21,204 bases of DNA from JAIBJP01 sp035639875 (lineage in GTDB: Bacteria > Actinomycetota > Thermoleophilia > Gaiellales > Gaiellaceae), in contig DASQXE010000141.1 in NCBI GenBank assembly GCA_035639875.1, forward strand, positions 1 through 21,204, in the 5' to 3' direction. A model generated the notes under the pieces. That model had not been told where the DNA came from, made no database searches, and saw only the letters and a list, made by a program, of their open reading frames with translations. Both the position numbers and the translations under genes were made by a program. Numbering within the stretch: position 1 is the stretch's first letter; each line of letters starts with the position of its first letter. Below are positions 14,693-21,204 of the stretch, one piece after another.

Positions 14693-15007
14693 CTACAAAA
14701 GCTTCGCGATGACGGCGAGGACGAGGTAGAGCCAGACCAGGCCGAGGATGACGGCGAGCACGATGGCCACGACCGTGCTTGCTTCCCGCGGCTCGCCCTG
14801 GCGTGCCGCTCGCCAGCCGACGACGCCGATGATCACCGCCATCAGCGACGCGAGGCTCGTCGCGGGGAGGAGGCTGTCTGCGACCGCGAGCGTCGCGAAC
14901 CACGTGACGATCCCGGCGCCGCCCAGCCAGAGGAACGCGGCTGACGCCCGCTCGTCATCTTCCAAGGATCGGACGTCCTCTTCGAGGGTTCGAACCAGCT
15001 CCCACAC
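14693..15007 (-). CDS. Small membrane protein of unknown function
   Basis: This encodes 104 residues from a GTG at 15007, the first plausible start after the permease stop 47 bases upstream. The frame is open much further upstream but there runs antisense-like through the permease gene. A charged N-terminal helix (about residues 1-20, VRTLEEDVRSLEDDERASA) is followed by three hydrophobic segments (about 24-44, 50-66 and 78-103) with a short basic loop (WRAARQGEPRE) between the second and third. No family is recognised. Its place as third gene after an ABC ATPase and permease suggests an accessory role for that transporter, but this is inference. The start could also lie slightly upstream. A strong GGGGGAGG sits about 30 bases before the GTG without a start codon at proper distance. 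Confidence 0.65.
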   Translation of the reverse strand: MWELVRTLEEDVRSLEDDERASAAFLWLGGAGIVTWFATLAVADSLLPATSLASLMAVIIGVVGWRAARQGEPREASTVVAIVLAVILGLVWLYLVLAVIAKLL

Positions 15008-15054
15008 GCCCTCAGAGTACGCCTGCTCTCGCGGCCGTTCCTCCCCCGGAGGGG

Positions 15055-15912
15055 TTAGAGATCGCGCCGCGTGAAACCGAGCAGTGCGGCTCCCGCCAGG
15101 ACGGCGAGATAGCCGAGAACGTAGGGGAACAGTGCGCTTCCGGCAGCCTGCGCTCCTCCGAACGGTCCGAGGGACAACGCGGCGCGCGTGAAGCCGACCG
15201 TGTCGGCGGTGATCGCGTTCAACCCGTCTTGGTAGAGCGCCTCGAACGGAAGCGCCCACGAGGACACGCTGGCGATCGTCTTCAGGCTGCCCGAGTTGAG
15301 CGCCTCGCCGATCTGACCCAGCAAGCCGGCCACGAGCCCGGCGCCGAAGATCATGAACACGGCGATCCCGTTCGCAACCGCCGAGAGGAAGACCGAGCCG
15401 ACGAGGGAGAGGGCCACGAGGACGACCACCGCGCCCGCGAGCTCCCCCAGGGGGACGACGACGCGGTCCGGCCACCAGCCCGTGACGGCGTGCATGATGA
15501 AGAGCTCGGCGCCGTAGACCAAAGCGACGTACACGACGCAGACGGCGACGGCCGCGCCGAACCTTCCCGCGAGGAGCGCCGTCCGTCCCACGGGGCGCAC
15601 GACGAGCGGTTGGAGCAGGCCGCGCTCGGCGTCGCCGCGCACGACGCCGTGCGAGAGGAAGATGGCGAGCACTGTTCCGAGAAACAGCGTCGCGAACATC
15701 CCCAGCCCGAAGAGCGTGGCGCTGAAGAGCACCTGCTGGTCGATGAAGATCCCCGTGCCGATCTCCTCGCGGCGGAAGGGCTCTGTCGCCTGGAAGGCCT
15801 TCCAGACTCCGAGCGCATACAGACCGAGGAAGCCCGCCGTCAGGCAGATCACGATCGGGAAGACGCGCCGGCGGACGCTCTCCCGAATCGCGTACCCCGC
15901 GATGACAGCCAC
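15055..15912 (-). CDS. ABC-2-type transporter permease
   Basis: This 285-residue inner-membrane permease starts with a GTG five bases after the ATPase stop codon; the frame is open further upstream, but only within the ATPase gene. Six hydrophobic segments fit the ABC-2 fold: VFPIVICLTAGFLGLYALGVW, TLFGLGMFATLFLGTVLAIFL, AAVAVCVVYVALVYGAELF, LAGAVVVLVALSLVGSVFL, GIAVFMIFGAGLVAGLLGQI, and YVLGYLAVLAGAALLGF at the end. The element between segments 2 and 3, GVVRGDAERGLLQPLVVRPVGR, is the cytosolic coupling-helix pattern of ABC-2 permeases of the NatB/YhaP-like kind. A gap of polar residues after segment 1 is probably an outside loop. It works with the ATPase encoded upstream, probably as a homodimeric exporter. 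The substrate is unknown. Confidence 0.9.
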   Translation of the reverse strand: MAVIAGYAIRESVRRRVFPIVICLTAGFLGLYALGVWKAFQATEPFRREEIGTGIFIDQQVLFSATLFGLGMFATLFLGTVLAIFLSHGVVRGDAERGLLQPLVVRPVGRTALLAGRFGAAVAVCVVYVALVYGAELFIMHAVTGWWPDRVVVPLGELAGAVVVLVALSLVGSVFLSAVANGIAVFMIFGAGLVAGLLGQIGEALNSGSLKTIASVSSWALPFEALYQDGLNAITADTVGFTRAALSLGPFGGAQAAGSALFPYVLGYLAVLAGAALLGFTRRDL

Positions 15913-15917
15913 GCCGC

Positions 15918-16760
15918 TCAGGACGTCTCTCCCTCGACGGCTTCCAGGTAGATCTCCTCGAGCGTACTGGTGAGGACGCGCACGCCGTACACGCTTTCGC
16001 CGGAAGCGACGAGCTCGGAGACGATCTGCGGCGCGTCGTCTCGGCCGGCACCCTCGTAATGCCGCGTGCCGCCGTCGACGTCGACCTCGACGCCGCGGGG
16101 CTTGGCAAGCTCGGCCGTTCTGCCGGCGGCAACGACCTCGCCGCGGTGCAGGATCACCACGCGGTCGCAAACGAGCTCGATCTCGGACAGGAGGTGTGAG
16201 TTCAGCAACACGGCGACGCCGCGCCGGCGCAGCTCCTCGAGGAGGCCGCGCACGGTTCGCCGCCCCGCGGGATCGAGCGCGCTCGTGGGCTCGTCCAGGA
16301 AGAGCATCCGCGGCGTGCCGACGAGTGCTTGGGCGATGCCGAGCCGCTGTTGCATGCCCTTCGACATCTCGTCGACGCGCCGGGTACGAGCCTCCGTGAG
16401 GCCCACGAGGTCCAGAAGCTCGGCTCGCTCATCCTCGCCTCCGCTCGAGCCTGCGAGGCGCTGGTGAAGACCGAGGAGCTCGTCGGCCGAGTACCACCCG
16501 GGGAAGCGGAAGAGCTCAGCGAGGTAGCCCATCACGGCCCGCGCTTCGTGCGAGCCTGCTGGCGCGCCGCAAACTTCCGCGCGCCCGCTGCTCGCGCGCA
16601 CGAGGCCGCAGCCGATTTTGACGAGGGTCGATTTGCCGGCGCCGTTCGGCCCGAGGAGGCCGACCAGCTCGCCCTCCTCCACGGTCACGTCCACGCCCCC
16701 GAGCGCGCGGATCTTCCCGTACCGCTTTGCGAGCCCGCGGGCGGAAAACGCGACGGCCAC
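15918..16760 (-). CDS. ABC transporter ATP-binding protein
   Basis: This encodes 280 residues from GTG at 16760. Walker A GPNGAGKST is at residues 37-45, the signature MSKGMQQRL at 132-140, Walker B RMLFLDEP at 151-158, the D-loop SALD next to it, and the switch histidine 189 in LLNSHLLSEIE. A signature with SKGM in place of the canonical SGGQ is normal for ATPases of ABC-2 exporters. The C-terminal extension of about 70 residues (after HRGEVVAAGRTAEL) is also usual in that class. It powers the permease encoded five bases downstream; no outer substrate-binding protein is encoded, which fits export. The start has no Shine-Dalgarno and lies six bases after a TAGACT hexamer, suggesting a leaderless message. 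Confidence 0.95.
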   Translation of the reverse strand: MAVAFSARGLAKRYGKIRALGGVDVTVEEGELVGLLGPNGAGKSTLVKIGCGLVRASSGRAEVCGAPAGSHEARAVMGYLAELFRFPGWYSADELLGLHQRLAGSSGGEDERAELLDLVGLTEARTRRVDEMSKGMQQRLGIAQALVGTPRMLFLDEPTSALDPAGRRTVRGLLEELRRRGVAVLLNSHLLSEIELVCDRVVILHRGEVVAAGRTAELAKPRGVEVDVDGGTRHYEGAGRDDAPQIVSELVASGESVYGVRVLTSTLEEIYLEAVEGETS

Positions 16761-16766
16761 GGGTCG

Positions 16767-16813
16767 AGTCTACGCAGAGCCCACTAGAAGCAACCTGCCG
16801 GTCCGCCTAGGCT
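16767..16813. promoter_or_regulatory. Divergent leaderless promoter region of ABC operon and cyclase gene
   Basis: The divergent gap is 60 bases. On the minus strand TAGACT (complement of 16767-16772) ends six bases before the ATPase GTG. On the plus strand TAGGCT at 16808-16813 ends seven bases before the cyclase ATG. Neither gene has a Shine-Dalgarno and the -35 boxes are weak. An exact inverted repeat, AGAAGC 16786-16791 and GCTTCT 16811-16816, overlaps the plus-strand -10 and could be an operator. Confidence 0.4.
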
Positions 16814-16820
16814 TCTCGCC

Positions 16821-19800
16821 ATGCCCTCGTGTGCCAATTGCGGTCAGGAGAACCCCGATGTCGCTCGCTTTTGCCTGGCGTGCGGAGCCCCGTTGGCCGA
16901 CTCGAACGCCGCGCGCGAGGAACGGAAGGTCGTCACGGTCCTGTTTGCCGACCTCGTCGGGTTCACGAGCCGCGCCGAGCAGCTCGATCCGGAGGACGTC
17001 CGCGCGATGCTGTCGCCCTACTACGCGCGGTTGCGCAAGGAGCTCGAACGCCGCGGCGGCACGGTGGAGAAATTTATCGGCGACGCCGTCATGGCCTTGT
17101 TCGGCGCGCCCCTGACACACGAGGACGACCCCGAGCGGGCCGTCCGCGCCGCACTCGCTATCCGGGACGGAATCGCGGAGCTGAACGAGGCGGATCCGAA
17201 GCTCGAGCTGCAGGTTCGGGTCGCCGTCAACACAGGCGAAGCCCTGGTTGCGCTCGGGGCACATCCGTCGGAGGGCGAGGGAATGGCCTCCGGAGACGTC
17301 ATCAACACGGCAGCGCGGCTACAGGCGGCTGCGCCGGTCAACGGCATCCTCGTCGGCGAGACGACGTATCGGGCGACGGAGCGGGCGATCGAGTACGGCG
17401 AAGCTCCACTCGTCACCGCCAAGGGCAAGACCCAGGTGATCAAGGTGTGGGAGGCTCTCGAGCCGCGCGCCCGCTACGGCGTCGACATCGTTGTGCGGGG
17501 ACGCGTCCCTTTGGTGGGACGCACGCAGGAGCTCGACGTCCTCCTCGACGCTCTCTCGCGCGTCAGGACCGAGGGTGCATCCCAGCTCGTCACGCTGGTC
17601 GGCGTTCCGGGGATCGGAAAGAGTCGGCTCGTGGTCGAGCTCTGGGCGGCGGTCGACGCACTCCCCGAGCTCATCTTCTGGCGCCAGGGGCGATCGCTTC
17701 CTTACGGAGAAGGCGTGACGTTCTGGGCGCTCGCCGAGATCGTCAAGGCGCAGGCCGGCATCCTCGAGACGGACTCCGCCGAGGCAGCCCTCGAGAAGCT
17801 CCGTCGCACCGTCCACGACGTCGTCGCGGACCACGGCGAGGCCGACTGGATCGAAAGCCAGCTGCGTCCTCTCGTCGGGCTCGAGGACGAGGCCCAGCCG
17901 GGAAGTGACGGCCAAGCGGAGGCTTTCGGCGCCTGGCGTCGCTTTCTCGAGCATTTGGCGGAGCGAAGTCCGCTTGTGCTGGTCTTCGAGGACATGCACT
18001 GGGCCGACGACGGCCTGCTGGACTTCGTCGACGACCTCGTCGAATGGGCGAGCGCGGTTCCGTTACTCGTGGTCTGCATTGCGCGTCCGGAACTGCTAAG
18101 CAGGCGCCCTGGATGGGGTGGGGGCAAGCCGAACGCCACGACGCTCTCCCTCTCGCCGCTAACGCGCGACGACACGGCGCGGCTCGTCGCGGCTCTGCTC
18201 GAGCAGGCCGTGCTCCCGGCCGACCTTCAGGCGGCGTTGCTCTCACGCGCGGAAGGCAACCCTCTCTACGCGGAGGAGTACGTCCGCATGCTGCAGGACA
18301 GGGGCTTTCTTCGGCGGGACGACGGCGCATGGCGCTTCGAGGGGTCCGACGATCTTCCGTTGCCGGAGTCGGTTCAGGGCATCGTCGCCGCGCGGCTGGA
18401 CTCTCTCTCGCCCGAGGAAAAGGCGCTTGCACAGGACGCGTCGGTCATCGGGAAGGTTTTCTGGGCCGGGGCGGTAGCCGCCGTCGGCGGCGCGGAGCGG
18501 AGCGCGGTCGAGGAGCGCCTGCATGCGCTGAGCCGCAAGGAATTCGTGCGCCGCGAGCGCCGCTCTTCCGTCGCCGGCGAGGAGCAGTACATCTTCCTGC
18601 ACGTGCTCGTTCGTGACGTTGCTTACGGGCAGATTCCCCGCAGCAGGCGCTCTGCGAAGCACCGGGCTGCGGCGGAATGGATCGCGTCGCTGAGCGTCGA
18701 CCGCACGGAGGACCGTGTGGAAATGCTCGCCCATCACTATCTGAGCGCCCTGGAGCTCGCGCAGGCGGCCGGCGCCGACGCGAGCGAGTTCGCCGAACCT
18801 GCTCGTATCGCGCTTCGCGATGCAGGCGACCGTGCGCTGTCGCTCAACGCCTATCCCGCTGCTGCCCGCTTCTACGCTGCTGCGCTCGAGCTCTGGCCTG
18901 CCGACGATTCGGAGCGGTTTCAGATCTTGCTTCGCTTGGGCACCGCGCGCGCGGAGCTCCGCGAAGACGGAGCAGCGGATGTGCTCGGAGCCGCGCGAGA
19001 TGGATTACTCGAGCTGGGAGACCATGAGTCGGCCGCCGAAGCAGAGGTGCGCCTCGGGCAGTTGTACGGGAATCAGGGACTACGAGATCTCGAGGGCCAG
19101 CACCTCGAGCGAGCGTCTGCCCTGGTTGAGAATGTCCCGCCGTCACGCTCCAAAGCGCTCACACTCACCCACGTCGCGGCGTCCCTGATGATGGCGGGTC
19201 GCTACGAGGATGGCATACGGGCCGGTTACGACGGCCTTCAAATCGCCGACGATCTCGGCCTCGACGACCTGCGAGCTCACGCTCTGAACTCGATCGGGAT
19301 CAGCCGGATGACGCTCGGCGATGCGAAAGGCATCGAGGACGCCGAGAGGGCTGTCGCCATCTCGCTCGAGAAGAATTTGCCGGAGGGCGCGCGAGGCTAC
19401 GGAAACCTTGCCGAGATGGCGGCCAACTACCTCGGAGACCTTCCCAGGGCCTTCGCGCTTCGCTCGGAGGGCCGGAGCCTGGCGGAGAGGTTTGGCCTTG
19501 TGGGGATGACCCGCTTCCTCCGCAGCGAGCTTGTTGTCGAGAGCTACTGGACCGGCCTGTGGGACCAGGCTCTCGAGCTCGCCGACAAGCTGCTGTCAGA
19601 GGCGGCTGTCGGCGCTCGCGACTACATGGATAGTCAGTGTCTCCTCATCACAGCTCGGATCGATCTCGCTCGAGGCGATTCGGCTGCGGTCGAGGAAGCT
19701 GAGCAGGCACTCGCCGCTGCCCGCATCGTTGGCGATCCGCAGGCGTACTATCCGGCCCTTGCGTTCCGCGCGCGTGCGGAGGTGGCGGCGGGACGGTTGG

Positions 19801-20213
19801 AATCCGCGGGCCGGCTCGCGGACGAGCTTCTTTCCCGCTGGACTGAAAGGCCAATTGCGATGCTTGACTCGCATCTGCAGTCGTTTCCCGACATCGCAGC
19901 GGTTCTGGGAGCTCTCGGCCGCGGCCCAGAGCTGATGGCAATCACGGCAAAGGCTCGCCACGAGACGCGCTGGCTCGTCGCGGCCACGGCGTTCGTCTCA
20001 GGGGACTACCTCCGCGCTGCAGAGGTCTACGCCGAGGCCGGCTCAATGCCGGACGAGGCTTTCGCGCGCCTGCGAGCAGCAGAAGCGCTCATCGCCGAGG
20101 GGCGCAGGCCTGAAGGCGACGAGCAGCTGGAACGGGCCTTGGCTTTCTACCGCTCGGTGGACGCGAAGGCCTATCTGGCCGAGGCCGAGACGCTCCTCGC
20201 GAAGACGGCGTGA
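16821..20213 (+). CDS. Zinc ribbon-class III nucleotide cyclase-AAA ATPase-TPR protein
   Basis: This encodes 1130 residues, probably cytosolic, with no membrane segment. Residues 1-25 form a zinc ribbon (cysteines 4, 7, 18, 21). Residues 37-215 are a class III cyclase domain with metal-binding aspartates 44 (FADLVGFTS) and 88 (KFIGDAVMALFG). The adenine-selecting pair lysine 84 and aspartate 159 and the transition-state residues asparagine 162 and arginine 166 (GDVINTAARL) are all present, so it should be an active adenylate cyclase. From about 229 an AAA-like ATPase follows with P-loop GVPGIGKS (261-268) and Walker B LVLVFEDMHWADD (from 385). The C-terminal third is a TPR-like helical array. 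The architecture is known in Actinobacteria and resembles LAL/MalT-type STAND regulators with a cyclase in place of a DNA-binding domain. Ligand binding to the TPRs may gate cyclase activity; that is inference. Confidence 0.93.
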   Translation: MPSCANCGQENPDVARFCLACGAPLADSNAAREERKVVTVLFADLVGFTSRAEQLDPEDVRAMLSPYYARLRKELERRGGTVEKFIGDAVMALFGAPLTHEDDPERAVRAALAIRDGIAELNEADPKLELQVRVAVNTGEALVALGAHPSEGEGMASGDVINTAARLQAAAPVNGILVGETTYRATERAIEYGEAPLVTAKGKTQVIKVWEALEPRARYGVDIVVRGRVPLVGRTQELDVLLDALSRVRTEGASQLVTLVGVPGIGKSRLVVELWAAVDALPELIFWRQGRSLPYGEGVTFWALAEIVKAQAGILETDSAEAALEKLRRTVHDVVADHGEADWIESQLRPLVGLEDEAQPGSDGQAEAFGAWRRFLEHLAERSPLVLVFEDMHWADDGLLDFVDDLVEWASAVPLLVVCIARPELLSRRPGWGGGKPNATTLSLSPLTRDDTARLVAALLEQAVLPADLQAALLSRAEGNPLYAEEYVRMLQDRGFLRRDDGAWRFEGSDDLPLPESVQGIVAARLDSLSPEEKALAQDASVIGKVFWAGAVAAVGGAERSAVEERLHALSRKEFVRRERRSSVAGEEQYIFLHVLVRDVAYGQIPRSRRSAKHRAAAEWIASLSVDRTEDRVEMLAHHYLSALELAQAAGADASEFAEPARIALRDAGDRALSLNAYPAAARFYAAALELWPADDSERFQILLRLGTARAELREDGAADVLGAARDGLLELGDHESAAEAEVRLGQLYGNQGLRDLEGQHLERASALVENVPPSRSKALTLTHVAASLMMAGRYEDGIRAGYDGLQIADDLGLDDLRAHALNSIGISRMTLGDAKGIEDAERAVAISLEKNLPEGARGYGNLAEMAANYLGDLPRAFALRSEGRSLAERFGLVGMTRFLRSELVVESYWTGLWDQALELADKLLSEAAVGARDYMDSQCLLITARIDLARGDSAAVEEAEQALAAARIVGDPQAYYPALAFRARAEVAAGRLESAGRLADELLSRWTERPIAMLDSHLQSFPDIAAVLGALGRGPELMAITAKARHETRWLVAATAFVSGDYLRAAEVYAEAGSMPDEAFARLRAAEALIAEGRRPEGDEQLERALAFYRSVDAKAYLAEAETLLAKTA

Positions 20214-20959
20214 TGATCGAGGCCGACGTTGTCGCCGAGGGGAAGAGGCTCCTCGCGCGCGCAAGCGAGCAGGGCGTCGCCCTGCGTCTGCTCGGCGGGG
20301 TCGCTATCTATCTACGCGCTCCGGCCGCACTCGCGCCGGCGTTTGCCCGCTCGTACCAGGACCTCGACTTCGTCACGACCAAGAAGTCCGCGCGCTCTGC
20401 GGCGGGCTTCTTCCGACAGGAGGGCTACGTGCCGCATGTCGCCTTCAACGCGCTCCACGGGCAGGAGCGGCTCCTGTTCTTCGACGAGGAGCACGACCGC
20501 CAAGTAGACGTGTTCGTGGGCGCCTTCGCCATGTCCCATCGGGTGCCGTTGGACGAGCGCCTCGACCGCGATCCAGTCTCGATCCCGCTGGCCGAGCTTC
20601 TCCTCACGAAGCTTCAGATCGCCGAGCTGAACGAAAAGGACGTGCGGGATGCACTGGCCCTTCTCCACGACCACGCCGTCGGCGACGCGGACGGCGAGAC
20701 GATCAACGCCGGTCGCGTGGCCGAGCTCTGCGCGGCCGACTGGGGCCTGTGGCGCACGATCACGGCGCACCTCGCCGCTTGCCGCGAGTTCGCCGACTCG
20801 TACGACGTGCCCGACCGCGCCCGTCTCGACGAGCGCATCGATGCCCTTCTGGCGCGGATCGCGGAGCAGCCGAAGACGCGGTCTTGGAAGCTCCGCGCCA
20901 AGATCGGCGACCGCAAGCGCTGGTACGAACTGCCCGAAGAAGTTGCGGGCGGACCGTAA
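20213..20959 (+). CDS. Nucleotidyltransferase-fold protein
   Basis: This encodes 248 residues from the ATG at 20213, which overlaps the cyclase stop (TGATG); a GTG directly before it at 20210 is an equal alternative. The N-terminal half has the nucleotidyltransferase signature: LLGGVAIYLRAP with glycines 28-29, YQDLDFVT with aspartates 50 and 52, and a third acidic residue, aspartate 99, in RQVDVFVG. All three carboxylates are kept, so catalysis is possible. LLLTKLQIAELNEKDVRDALALLHD then matches the helix pattern seen in AbiEii-type and related transferases, where a conserved lysine and a KDxxD motif occur. The last 100 residues are helical with a basic end (KLRAKIGDRKRWYELP). Substrate unknown. 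Coupling to the cyclase suggests a shared task. An antitoxin-like partner, as in AbiE, is not seen. Confidence 0.82.
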   Translation: MIEADVVAEGKRLLARASEQGVALRLLGGVAIYLRAPAALAPAFARSYQDLDFVTTKKSARSAAGFFRQEGYVPHVAFNALHGQERLLFFDEEHDRQVDVFVGAFAMSHRVPLDERLDRDPVSIPLAELLLTKLQIAELNEKDVRDALALLHDHAVGDADGETINAGRVAELCAADWGLWRTITAHLAACREFADSYDVPDRARLDERIDALLARIAEQPKTRSWKLRAKIGDRKRWYELPEEVAGGP

Positions 20960-20969
20960 AAGTCGTCTA

Positions 20970-20986
20970 ATTCCCGGCGAGGGAAT
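20970..20986 (+). promoter_or_regulatory. Hairpin covering the ribosome binding site and start codon of the phosphoesterase
   Basis: ATTCCC at 20970-20975 and GGGAAT at 20981-20986 are exact inverted arms around the five-base loop GGCGA. The right arm contains the GAGGG ribosome-binding-like sequence and the first two bases of the ATG at 20985. If formed in the messenger it would hide the start, so translation might depend on ribosomes ending the upstream gene at 20959. Confidence 0.4.
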
Positions 20987-21204
20987 GCGCCTCTACTTCG
21001 CCACCGACATCCACGGGTCGGAAACCTGCTGGCGGAAGTTCCTGAACAGCGGCAAGCACTACGGCGCCGACGTCCTCATTCTGGGTGGCGACATGACGGG
21101 CAAGGCTCTCGTCCCCGTCGTCGATGACAGTGGCGGGCGCTGGCACGCGACGCTGCTCGAAAACCGACACGACCTTGCGGGCGAAGAAGAAGTCGTGGCC
21201 TTCG
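20985..21204 (+). CDS. Metallophosphoesterase, N-terminal part cut by the window edge
   Basis: An open frame of 73 codons runs off the end of the window. It starts MRLYFATDIHGSE, with the DxH metal-binding motif at aspartate 8 and histidine 10. It continues ADVLILGGDMTGK with the GD motif at aspartate 36. Both are the first two blocks of calcineurin-like metallophosphoesterases. The later GNH[DE] and GHxH blocks would lie outside. The enzyme would hydrolyse a phosphoester or phosphodiester with two metal ions; the substrate cannot be told. It follows the nucleotidyltransferase by 25 bases and is probably in the same operon as the cyclase, which raises the possibility that it acts on a nucleotide signal. 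It is too short for a family assignment within the superfamily. Confidence 0.85.
   Translation, partial: MRLYFATDIHGSETCWRKFLNSGKHYGADVLILGGDMTGKALVPVVDDSGGRWHATLLENRHDLAGEEEVVAF

Noticed and set aside
14693..16132. A 479-codon minus-strand frame running through the permease gene
   Set aside because: Only its last 104 codons lie outside the permease and look like a protein; the rest is an arginine-rich out-of-frame reading of the permease and ATPase genes.
16341..16367. Degenerate ABC signature (MSKGMQQRL) as a sign of a broken ATPase
   Set aside because: SKGM-type signatures are normal in ATPases of ABC-2 exporters and all other motifs are intact.
20213..20959. AbiE-type toxin-antitoxin system
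   Set aside because: The nucleotidyltransferase motifs are compatible, but no AbiEi-like antitoxin gene adjoins; the gene overlaps a cyclase gene instead.
1..21204. CRISPR array, insertion sequence or prophage
   Set aside because: No regularly spaced direct repeats, transposase, integrase or phage structural gene could be seen, and tRNA-Pro has no integrase or visible attachment-site duplication beside it.

Overview
The window is about 21 kb of very GC-rich, gene-dense bacterial DNA. Several things point to an actinobacterium: GC-rich third codon positions, frequent GTG starts, ATGA/GTGA stop-start overlaps, a tRNA without an encoded CCA, NarL-type two-component pairs, and a cyclase-ATPase-TPR regulator. 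The isoleucyl-tRNA synthetase resembles forms I associate with Thermoleophilia (Gaiellales/Solirubrobacterales). That placement is a family-level impression and was not computed. I see no insertion sequence, phage gene, CRISPR array, rRNA or replication origin. The region reads as chromosomal backbone with accessory signalling genes.

Layout. 28-3993: a thioredoxin on the minus strand lies back to back with ileS, sharing a 28-base promoter region. ileS overlaps a small membrane-anchored protein of unknown function. 3994-4245: a non-coding stretch of strong stems, ending in a terminator-like hairpin that reads on the minus strand. 4246-8627: a giant sensor histidine kinase (three membrane segments, about five GAF domains, PAS, HisKA, HATPase) overlaps a single-domain response regulator. 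8833-10342, minus strand: a secreted CAP/SCP protein and an EamA-type transporter. 10399-11597, minus strand: a two-gene operon of a secreted orphan protein and a multi-pass membrane protein, both with good ribosome binding sites. 11731-13613: a divergent NarL-type kinase/regulator pair whose stop codon lies inside tRNA-Pro(TGG) at 13604-13677. 13711-14667: an aldo/keto reductase. 14693-16760, minus strand: an ABC-2 exporter (ATPase, permease) plus a small membrane protein. 16821-21204: a zinc-ribbon/class III cyclase/AAA ATPase/TPR protein, an overlapping nucleotidyltransferase-fold protein, and the start of a metallophosphoesterase cut by the window edge.

How it works together. Sensing dominates: two histidine kinase-regulator pairs and one large cyclase-ATPase. 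The second pair faces the membrane/secreted-protein operon across a 133-base region with inverted repeats, so those genes are its natural candidate targets. The cyclase, nucleotidyltransferase and phosphoesterase lie in tandem and may form a nucleotide-signalling group. Several genes lack a Shine-Dalgarno and carry a TAGRCT hexamer 6-9 bases before the start codon, which suggests leaderless transcription.

The points most worth following up are the IleRS with both class I signature motifs altered, the structured non-coding segment at 4000-4190, the regulator gene that ends inside a tRNA, and the cyclase/nucleotidyltransferase/phosphoesterase cluster.
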